64,000 bases of DNA from CAVTJX01 sp963735175 (GTDB lineage Bacteria > Electryoneota > RPQS01): positions 1-64,000 of the forward strand of contig CAVTJX010000005.1 in NCBI GenBank assembly GCA_963735175.1, read 5' to 3'. The position numbers and the translations under genes are program-made. Below, one piece after another: positions 56,012-64,000 of the stretch. Below the pieces are notes generated by a model, which was given only the letters and a program-made list of their open reading frames with translations, made no database searches and was not told the DNA's origin. Position 1 is the stretch's first letter. Every line of letters starts with the position of its first letter.

Positions 56012-59000
56012 ATGCGTCTTCGTAAAAAGTTTATGCCGTCGCTGGTGCGGGCGAGTCTGATCGGGTTGGTGGTGGTGGTGGCCGGGTTCGCGCTGGTCTC
56101 GATTTCGGCTCCGGCCAGGGACACCGCTTCCAAGCCAGCGAATCCGCTGGCAGAACCCAACTACGTTGGCGAGCACGCCGTGCCGGGCGTTAACGGCACC
56201 CGCTATTTCTGCGAGCCGGGATCATCCACGATTTCCGTGCTCGGACCGACCAACCAGGTGCTGCAGACTCTGACGGTGACGGATGATCACGGCGCGAAGG
56301 TGAACATCGAGCAACTTTACTTCGATCAGCGGCAGGGGCAACTGCTGGCGATTACGAGCGAAGAAGTTTACGCGGTGGATCCCGGCGGGCGGGCGACCGT
56401 CGCCCGGATTCCGAAGGACGCGAGTGATCCGATCTATAAAAAACTCGAATTGCGGCAAACGGAATTCAGCACGCCCGACGAACGCGCCGCCAAGCAGCGG
56501 GCCGGGGAGATCGCGACGCGGGAGCAACGCGGCGAGAATCTGAGCGCGGCCGATAAGGCCTATCTCGACGCCTACAACGGCCCGGTGTTGCAGCCGCAAA
56601 CACGGCATCCCGCGCCGCCGATGACATTGGCGCCAACGGATCCGGCGGAGTCCGCGCGCAAGGCGGCGGCAATTCATGACGCCCAGCAGACTGCGGGCAA
56701 GCGGTGAATGGACAGCGCCGACGATTCCAGCGCCTTTTCGGATTGAAGGCGTGCCACAACGCCATCACGCGGCCGGCGACGCGCTGGATGTGATCGACGG
56801 GTGTCCTTGCGTGGGTTTGAACTTCGAGGCCGCCTGGGGCGATCCCGATTCCCAATGACGCGGAGCACGACAACTGTGATCCGGACAGCGGGTTGACCTT
56901 TACCTATATTCTCGTCTCGGGCATCGGGACTGTGCAGGATGTCAATGTCGGCGTCGACATCACGCATACGTGGGTCGGCGACCTCGTGATCTCGTTGGAG
57001 CATAACGGGACGATCGTGCATTTGAAAAGCCACCACACAACGGGATTCGGCGAAGACTGTGACAATCTGGTCACCGTATTCGACGATGAGGGCGCGCCGT
57101 TTGTGGAAGGCGCGTGCCCGCATGGCGGCTGTACCCAGACGACCGATCCGGCGGAGTTGCGGCACTAATCTGCTGTCGGCTTTCGACGGTATGGACGGGA
57201 CGGGCAGCTGGATTTTCCGGATCAGCGACAATGCCGCGGGCGACCTGGGCACGGTCAACGCGCTGTCGCTGTGCATAACGGATTATGTGGAAACGGCGCC
57301 GGTGTGCGCGTGTCCCGGACCGGGCTTTGGCACAGGTCCGGTGAACATTCCGATTCCCGACGTCACCGGCACGAGTGATTGCGACGCGATTAACGGCATT
57401 ACCAGTTCCTTCACAGTGCCGGCGGGCACGGGTCTGATCTCGGACGTCAACGTGGCGGTGAATCTGCTGCACACCTGGATCGGCGACCTCGTCATTGACG
57501 TTTCTCACGGCGGAACCACCGTGCGGCTCCTGACACACGCGCCGTTCGGCTTCGGCGAAAGCTGCGATAATCTGTCCACGGTGTTCGATGATGAAGGGAT
57601 CAACTGGTATCCGACGGCGTGCCCGCATTTGGGCTGCACACGGTCCTACGATCCGTCCAGTTGCGGCAACCACCTGCTGTCAGCTTTCGACGGCCTTCTG
57701 GCCGATGGTTTGTGGACCCTGCGGATTGCGGACGAAGCGGGTGGCGACGTTGGCACGTTGAGTGACTGGTCGGTGTGCTTTGGCGCGCCCGATCCGCCGG
57801 TGTGCGAACAGTGCCCGTCGGGCGTGCTCACTTCAGGACCGGTCGAAATCCCGATTCTGGACGCTACGGGGAGCGATCTCTGTAACGCGGTCGGCGGTCT
57901 GTCAACGACGATCGTCGCGCCGGCCGGATCGGGACTCGTGCAGGATGTGAATGTGGGCGTCGACCTGTCCCACACATTTATCGGCGACCTGGTGATAGAT
58001 GTAACGCACGATGGCACGACTGTACGCTTGGTAACTCATCGAGCCGGCAGGTCTAGGTGAAGGCTGCGACAACCTGAGCACGGTGTTTGACGACGAAGGC
58101 CCGGCCTATGTTCCGGGAACGTGTCCGCACGCTGGATGTAATCAGACGTTCGATCCCGGTTTGTGCGGAAACAACCTGCTCTCCGCTTTTGACGGGACCG
58201 ACGCCAGCGGTCCGTGGACGCTGCGCGTCGTTGATGTCGTGGGCGGCGATGTCGGCACCTTACACAACTGGCATTTGTGTCTTGACACGCAGCCGATGGG
58301 CGGGTTCGTATCCGTCACGGTGGAAACGCCGGACTTCACGTGCGGACCGGGTGGCATAACGCCGAATCCGTTCAGCGTATACGATTCACGCGACGAACAG
58401 TGGCGGCGTGCCGTGTGAAAACGTAAGTGTCGTACTCTCCGCCGGCGCCGGCCCGGGCGGCACGGCGGACGTGCCGTCGCCGATCGGATTTATTCCCGTG
58501 TTAAATCCGGGCAGCACCGCTGATCTCAGTTATGAGGTCACGGTGACGCCGTCGGGCACCGGCGGCTGTCTCGGCGGAGCGATTACCATCACATCGACGA
58601 ATTGCCCGGCCTACGTGATCGATTTCTTCTGCCTGATCGACGTGCCCGGCTGCACCGGGGTGCCCGGCAACTGCGGTTGCATGGACGTGGTGCTGGCCGT
58701 GGACGTGACGGGTTCCATGGGCGGCGCACTGAACAACGTGATCGCCGAGATTCCCAACATCATCTCGACCGCCAATCTTGCCAGCGGCGGTGACCTACGG
58801 TTGGGATTAGTGACCTTCCATGACCAGGTGACCACGCTGAATAATCTCACCTTCAATCAGGCCGCGGTCACGGCCAACATCGCGGGACTGACCGCGTCTG
58901 GCGGCGCGGGCGAAGCGGAAGCCTCGGACGAAGCGTTGCGCGAAATCATCACGCAGGACGCGCTCTGTACGGACGGCACCGAATTCACCACGAATTTCCG

Positions 59001-60240
59001 CGCGACGTGCGCGAAGACCGTGGTGCTCGTTACGGATGCGCGGCCGGGCGGCTGCGATGACGCGTTTACGCTGGGCGTGGATGACGTGAACGCGCATCAG
59101 CGGGCGCTGGACGCGCTCGGTCAAAGTGTTCAGTTGTCGGCGGTGAATATTCCCACCTGGCCGGCTTACCAGCCGGAAATCGTGCCGGTCATGCAGGACT
59201 ACGCCAACACGTCCGGCGGCGCTTACGTACTGGCGAACGCGGACGGCAGCGGCACGGGCGCGGCGATCGCGGCGATCATCGAGAATTGCGGCGGTAACCA
59301 CTTGCCGGACGACTGCCTGCCGGAAGGACCGGACTGCAACGGCCAGCCACCGACAGTCTACACGAGTCTTTCGGGCATGATTGATGACGCCGTTATCGGA
59401 GTGAACGGTGACAGCCTGCGGCTCAACTGGCGACCCGTGGCCGACGCCGAATTCTACCAGATCTACGTGGGAAGTATCGACGAGATCGCGGCCAACTACA
59501 TTCCCGTCGGCATTGCCTTCGATACGACGTATTTCGTGTCCGCGTCGGCGATCACGGCGATGCCTACCCAGCGTGTGGTCAGCTATTTCGTGCAGGCGAA
59601 AAAGACGGAGCAGCGGGTGGTGGGCGCGGACCTTGCCTGCTGGCCGATGGATGAAGGGAGCGGCAACCTCGTGGAGGATTTTGCCCAGGATAACGACGGC
59701 ACGAATCACGGCGCGGACTGGATTCCCACGCTCCCCGGCCACTCCGGCTTGCATTTTGCCTACGGCGACTACGTGGATGTCTTGAATGACGTGGAGTTCT
59801 ACGGTCAGCCGCTGCAGATCGAGGCCTGCGTCACCATTCCCAGCTATCCGACGATTCCCACGGGCGCGTTCTATATCTTCTCCTGCCACCGCTATGCGAC
59901 GTGGTTCCAGGGCTTCGGATTGCGGATCGACGTCAATGGCCGGTTGCTGTCGGAAGTCTGGAATCAGAACATCCAGAACTGGAATACGCTCTGGGCGCCG
60001 CCCAGCATGCAGGTGCCGCTGGGCGTGCCGTTCCTTGTGACGGCGGTGATAAACGGTCCCAATTCGCTGCTCTTGCTGAACGGCGACGTGGTGGCGGCGG
60101 GCACGCAGAACTACAACAGCGTCACTAACGGTTTCCACATGACGATCGGCGCGCACAACTACAACGACGGCCGTTATCAGTATCACATGCGGGGCGATAT
60201 CCACTGGCTGAAGGTCTCACAGTTCATTCCCGGACCGTGA
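56012..60240 (+). CDS. Very large secreted protein: P-domains, vWA and LamG-like domains (five frameshifts)
   Basis: About 1408 residues if the breaks are repaired. AGGAGGAG precedes the ATG, and the export helix is IGLVVVVAGFALVSI. Order: N-terminal region of unknown type (to about 56830), three P/proprotein-convertase-like modules (from about 56840, each with DVNVGVDITHTWVGDLVI-type strand, a CDNL-TVFDDEG motif and LLSAFDG), a vWA domain (from about 58675; MIDAS DVTGSMG, VLVTDARPGG), an Fn3-like link and a LamG/concanavalin-like end (from about 59625, CWPMDEGSGNLV to VSQFIPGP). Breaks of +1 near 56705, 56838, 57153, 58048 and 58392. It lacks the T9SS-type tail of the other secreted proteins. 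The first break could instead mark two genes. Confidence 0.75.
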
Positions 60241-60260
60241 TCGCTCAGCAGAATTCGCAT

Positions 60261-60294
60261 GCAGAAAGCCCCGGCGGTTGCCGGGGCTTTCTGC
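60261..60294. terminator. Terminator hairpin between convergent genes
   Basis: GCAGAAAGCCCCGGC with its perfect complement around a GGTT loop, 15-bp stem. Confidence 0.8.
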
Positions 60295-60327
60295 TGTTGG
60301 ATTCGGGACGGGCGGCGACGCGGGCGA

Positions 60328-61509
60328 TCAGACCACCAGCTCCAGCCGTACGTACTTTTCGGTGCCGAGGTCGACGGTGCGCGGCGTGATTTTCAGACCG
60401 CGGGCGTTGCGCAGCAGCACCAGCAGCGGCTGGTGGGGATGGCTGTCGCCGGGGCGCATCACCGCGCCCACTGCGCCCTCGAGCAGCGTTGTCGAACACT
60501 CGGCAATGCGCACCATGGCGCCGGTGGGGAAGACCGAGATCACTTCGGCCAGCAGCGCCGCGACTTCCACGTTAAAGGCCGAGCGCGCCTGCTTCATCAG
60601 TTCGCGGATCGCCTGTTCGGGCGACAGCGGCGGGTTGTTACGGGGCGAAATCAGGTTGTCATACGCGTCGGCCACGGCGATGATCTCCGCGAAGGGAAAG
60701 ATCGTCCGCGATGTATCCTGTCCGTTCAACGATGGTCGCCGGTTTTCGCCGCCGAGTCCCTGCGGATAACCGAGGCCGTCCTGCCGCTCATGGTGATGGA
60801 GGATTGCCGTCCGCGCCATGAACAGGCGGTCGGAACTGTTGGCGAGCAGTTGCTGCCCGAAGACGGGATGCTCGCGCATTAAGAACTGTTCTTCTTCCGT
60901 AAAGTCGGCGGGTGGCTTCGCCAGCAGCGTGGGCAGAGCCAGCTTGCCGAGATCGTGCAGAAACGCGGCCGCGCCCAGTTCCACCAGTTCGCGGCGATTG
61001 AACGGCAGGCGGCGCGCGATCAGCAGGGAGATCAGCGCCGTGTCGACCGCGTGTTCGGTGTTGTATCCCGTGCGGCTTTTGATCAGCGTCTGATTCAGGA
61101 CCTGCGCGCTCGAATCCATGATCTCGTCAACGATCGAGGTCATGTCGGCGGTCACGCGATCGACGTCGACCACGTTGCGGAATTCGGCGCCGCGTTCGAT
61201 GACCACGCGCAGTTTCTCGGGCGGAATGTCAGTCCGGAAGGCGGTGGCTTCCGCGACGCGGTTCAGAGTCTGGCGGAAGGCCGCCGTGGCGCGGCTGCGC
61301 TGCTCCTCGGAAATCAGGTCGTCGGGGACGATGTCCTCGGTGCCTTCCTCGAGAATGTAGAGCATCGTGCGGCCAGTGGCGGACAGCGCGTGCAGAATTT
61401 CACGGTCGAGGGTAAAGCCGGCGCGCAGCAGTAATTGACCGTTCTCGTCAAACAGGGACTTGCCGAGGATCATCCCCGGGGCCAGGTTGCTGAAGGGGCA
61501 GAGTCTCAT
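60328..61509 (-). CDS. HD-GYP domain protein (probable c-di-GMP phosphodiesterase)
   Basis: 393 residues. The N-terminal about 100 residues resemble the helical/beta segment found in HD-GYP proteins (NLAPGMILGKSLFDENGQLLL). The HD-GYP domain has FLHDLGKLALP (HD), REHPVFGQQLL, HHHERQDGLGYPQGL (HHE..DG.GYP) and DAYDNLISPR. Known members hydrolyse c-di-GMP. It starts inside the stop of the PAS gene (ATGA overlap), so the two are probably cotranslated as a sensor and output pair. Confidence 0.92.
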   Translation of the reverse strand: MRLCPFSNLAPGMILGKSLFDENGQLLLRAGFTLDREILHALSATGRTMLYILEEGTEDIVPDDLISEEQRSRATAAFRQTLNRVAEATAFRTDIPPEKLRVVIERGAEFRNVVDVDRVTADMTSIVDEIMDSSAQVLNQTLIKSRTGYNTEHAVDTALISLLIARRLPFNRRELVELGAAAFLHDLGKLALPTLLAKPPADFTEEEQFLMREHPVFGQQLLANSSDRLFMARTAILHHHERQDGLGYPQGLGGENRRPSLNGQDTSRTIFPFAEIIAVADAYDNLISPRNNPPLSPEQAIRELMKQARSAFNVEVAALLAEVISVFPTGAMVRIAECSTTLLEGAVGAVMRPGDSHPHQPLLVLLRNARGLKITPRTVDLGTEKYVRLELVV

Positions 61510-62298
61510 GTGCGCGGCACTTTTTCGGCGGGGCGGCTGAATTGCAGGATGACTCGCTGCGCCTGTCCGGCGCGGAGCAGGGGCAACAGTTCAATCGCCG
61601 CCGGCTCCCCGGCCGGATCCCGGCTGATGAGGCAGCGGCGCAGGCCGGTCTCTACGACCGCGTGAAAAGCCTCCACGGCCGCAGGCTCAAGCATGTGCTG
61701 CACGCTGGGGTGCAGGAATTGAGCGGGCTTGATGCCGAATTCGTCCGCCAACGCGCGATTGCGGTAGAGCAGGCTGCCGTCGCGCCCGGCGATCAGCACC
61801 CCCACTGTGAGCAGATCCAGCGCGTCACGCGCGGATTCATTCTGTTCGGCGGCCAGCAGGTTCTGATAGGTGCGGTGTTCCAGCAGTTCTTCCAGTTCCC
61901 GCGTGTACTCCGAAAGTGTGCCGGTGTCCGTCGCCTGGATGGCCGAGGTCAGGGCCTTGCGTCGCACGGCCCAGAGGCAAAGGAACGCCTCACGCTGGCC
62001 ATCCGCGCCATACTGCGGCAGCATGGTCAAATAGCAGAAGTTCGGCATCGCCGTGCAGTGTCTGCAACAACACGGGCTCGTCTTCGAGGCGTCCCGTGTC
62101 CGCCAGTTTATCGAGGATATCCGTCCAGGCCGAGGGCACGGTCAGCGAGTCCAGAATTGAGGCTTCCGGTGTATGATCGCGGCCTCGGAGATCCCGCGCC
62201 AGGCGGTTCTCGTACAGGATTTCACCCGACGGGCGCACAAGCGAAACCGCAAGATGCGAATTGCCCAGTAGAATGTCCGCTACGGTTCCCTCTAACAT
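61506..62298 (-). CDS. PAS-domain sensor protein (one frameshift)
   Basis: About 263 residues after repair, with GGAGGAGG before the ATG. Two PAS-like segments: the first starts LAVSLVRPSGEILYENRLA, the second LLTVGVLIAGRDGSLLYRNRALADEFG. Between them is a helical linker (YTRELEELLEHRTYQNLLAAE). The frame gains one base near 62040 (LHGDAELL to FCYLTMLPQYG). No kinase or output domain is present; output is presumably the overlapping HD-GYP gene. The ligand is unknown. Confidence 0.82.
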
Positions 62299-62770
62299 CG
62301 CCCCTCCTCCAGCCTAAGCATGATCCCTCGGCAAGTTAAATCCATCGGACCGCAAGTGTGCAAATTGAAGACCATTTGCATTCATCAAAAGCAAATAGGG
62401 AATCGTCCGCCCCGACTTGTGAATGTCGAAAAATGGCAACATTGGCCCTATTTTTGAGGTAAATTGAGCCTGATTCGTGCGATGGAGTCGAACCATAACT
62501 CATAATTACTTAAATAACAAATCTTAACAGTTCAAAGAAGCAACCCCTGAAGCCGTCTTTTTGCACATTCAGAAAGGCATTCCGTGCGTTACTGTGCAAG
62601 GGTTGCGCTGTCGGGCGATTTTAACTCTGGAAATCACACATTTTATCCGGGATTGATTAGCCCCAACAGACGAATCCGTCAGCATTGTCATCGACGATTC
62701 CCCGCCCGGCAGCAGGTCAGGGATAGGCCCTCAGGGCTGCAAGAAGTAGCCATATTTCGAGCGGATCGCC
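62299..62770. other. Intergenic region upstream of the PAS gene and the last secreted-protein gene
   Basis: No gene supported. AT-rich around 62440-62530. The open frame near 62584 has no ribosome site and no protein-like composition. Confidence 0.4.
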
Positions 62771-62799
62771 TTGATTATCCCGCGAGCATTTTGTACTAT
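62771..62799 (+). promoter_or_regulatory. Putative sigma-70 promoter
   Basis: TTGATT (62771-62776), 17 bp, TACTAT (62794-62799), upstream of the gene at 62948. Confidence 0.5.
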
Positions 62800-62947
62800 T
62801 ATAGATTATGCGCGGTATGGGCATTCTCGGCCTCGCCGTAGAGCTTGACACCGTCGCCCGCTCCTCGTCAGCCTCACCTTCTTAGAACGACCCCCGTACG
62901 GGCGGACCACACCGCAAGGGTCGGAGATACCACGGAGACAGAATTCC

Positions 62948-64000
62948 ATGCAAAAAAATCGCTTTGGGTTGTTCACAGCGACGGCGTTGATCGTCCTCGC
63001 GCTGGTGATGTCGCTGACGGGCGTCGCTTACTCGGTCGATCCGCGCGTTTGGGGCGCGGGACACGAGAAGGAAATCCGCCAGGGCCACCACATCGAATGG
63101 CAGCGCGCCAGTTACCGCCGCGCCGCGGACGGCTTTACCCTCGTCGCCTGGTCGGACACGCGTCTCGGAAACCGCGACGTTTACGCGCAGCTCATCAATC
63201 CCAGTGGCCAGTTGATGTGGCAGGATGACGGTCTGCCGGTCTGCACCGTGCCCGTCTACCGTTCCGAAGATCCCGAAGTGATCGCCGTGAACGACGGCGG
63301 CACGGACTATTGGATTGTGGCCTGGATCGATTTCCGCAACGACACCGCCGGCGATGTCTGGGCGCAGAAGTACAACGACGTGGGCGTGGCCCAGTGGGCC
63401 GTGAACGGCATCGTAGTGGACCAGCTCTCGAACTCCGAAGTGCTCGAAACCACGTTGCGACTGGCTCCCGACGGCCAGGGCGGCGCGATTGTCGCCTGGG
63501 AAGACAAGCGCAATGATACCGGCGACATCCTCGCGCAGCACTTACTGGCGAGCGGCACTACGGCCTGGGCGCAGCCGCTGGCGGTGGCCGGCGCCACCGG
63601 CGAACAATCGGGTATCACCGCCGACGCCGACGGCCAGGGCAATATGGTCGTCGCCTGGAATGATAAGCGCAACGGCGCCAACTATGACATTTACGCGGCC
63701 AAGGTTACACCCACGGGTTTGACCCCGTGGGGAACCAACGGACTTACCGTTTGCGATGCGACCGGCGATCAGGCTTTTGTGAAACTCTGTCCGGACGGTA
63801 ACGGCGGCTGTTATATCGCGTGGGTCGATCAACGTAACGGCTCGCAGAACGACCTCTATGTTCAGCGCGTGCTGGCGGCTGGTACCGTGGAGTTTGCGGC
63901 CAATGGGGCCCTGCTCTGTGGCGCGGGGGATGACCAGGAAGGCGTCCGCGTGGCCACGAGTTGGAACGGCGCCACGGCCGACGGTGTCCTGGCCACGTGG
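62948..64000 (+). CDS. Secreted repeat protein, probable beta-propeller (3' partial)
   Basis: At least 351 residues, running off the window. GGAG is 10 nt before the ATG. Signal peptide NRFGLFTATALIVLALVMSL. Then at least five units of about 50 residues, each with a V/I-A-W-x-D-x-R-N-G core followed by D-(I/L/V)-(Y/W/L)-(A/V)-Q/A: VAWSDTRLGNRDVYAQ, VAWIDFRNDTAGDVWAQ, VAWEDKRNDTGDILAQ, VAWNDKRNGANYDIYAA, IAWVDQRNGSQNDLYVQ. This motif is common in FCB secreted proteins of beta-propeller type and often precedes a T9SS tail, which here would lie beyond the window. Function unknown. Confidence 0.85.
   Translation, partial: MQKNRFGLFTATALIVLALVMSLTGVAYSVDPRVWGAGHEKEIRQGHHIEWQRASYRRAADGFTLVAWSDTRLGNRDVYAQLINPSGQLMWQDDGLPVCTVPVYRSEDPEVIAVNDGGTDYWIVAWIDFRNDTAGDVWAQKYNDVGVAQWAVNGIVVDQLSNSEVLETTLRLAPDGQGGAIVAWEDKRNDTGDILAQHLLASGTTAWAQPLAVAGATGEQSGITADADGQGNMVVAWNDKRNGANYDIYAAKVTPTGLTPWGTNGLTVCDATGDQAFVKLCPDGNGGCYIAWVDQRNGSQNDLYVQRVLAAGTVEFAANGALLCGAGDDQEGVRVATSWNGATADGVLATW

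Noticed and set aside
62584..62841. 85-codon frame upstream of the last gene
   Set aside because: No ribosome site, and it overlaps the promoter.
1..64000. tRNA genes and CRISPR arrays
   Set aside because: No cloverleaf with a T-loop GTTCGAA-type motif in context, and no regularly spaced repeats of CRISPR size.

Overview
This 64 kb window is GC-rich bacterial chromosome, dense with genes on both strands. It most resembles a Gram-negative member of the FCB superphylum, probably an uncultured candidate phylum such as the Zixibacteria/KSB1/Eisenbacteria type. The evidence is five secreted proteins ending in a T9SS/FlgD-Ig-like tail (NYPNPFN...TRK-hydrophobic-K), many lipoproteins, Omp85-family outer-membrane proteins next to a TamB-like gene, a mitochondrial-type aconitase and a split MacA/MacB-type exporter. 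Promoters look like ordinary sigma-70 (TTGnnn, 17 bp, TATATT-like) rather than Bacteroidetes -33/-7. No rRNA, tRNA or CRISPR array was seen.

Layout. 1-10.5 kb: five T9SS-tailed secreted proteins (choice-of-anchor-J, P-domain, carboxypeptidase-regulatory-like and thioester-domain-like architectures). 10.5-16 kb: a putative lipoprotein-like exported protein, then an oxidative pentose phosphate operon gnd-zwf-opcA-pgl. 16.3-18.3 kb: an IS110-family transposase inside palindromic repeats. 18.3-23.4 kb: two repeat-containing lipoproteins, alanine racemase, TlpA-like lipoprotein, thioredoxin, a broken lipocalin-like gene and ferritin. 23.7-30.1 kb: a candidate small RNA, a hypothetical gene, an MFS exporter, a DUF4139 protein carrying a TonB-plug-like segment, a family-39 glycosyltransferase and a cupredoxin lipoprotein. 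30.5-38 kb: aconitase, GNAT acetyltransferase and a four-gene MacA/ATPase/permease/permease operon. 38.2-42.2 kb: a two-gene unit of a long coiled-coil membrane protein and a dynamin-like protein with degenerate GTPase motifs. 42.3-50.4 kb: Omp85, TamB, Omp85, pyrD. 51-53 kb: an AT-richer UvrD-type helicase bounded by simple and dispersed repeats. 53.6-64 kb: an exported oligoendopeptidase F, a very large secreted P-domain/vWA/LamG protein, a PAS plus HD-GYP pair, and the start of a repeat (probable beta-propeller) secreted protein.

A strong overall feature is that at least eleven otherwise intact genes are interrupted by single-base frameshifts, and nearly all have the sign of one extra base. 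Sequence error in the assembly is the simplest explanation; I annotate these genes as full-length spans and mark each break. Functionally the window is dominated by cell-envelope biogenesis and secreted surface proteins, with a compact NADPH-generating operon and a few TCA, pyrimidine and redox housekeeping genes.
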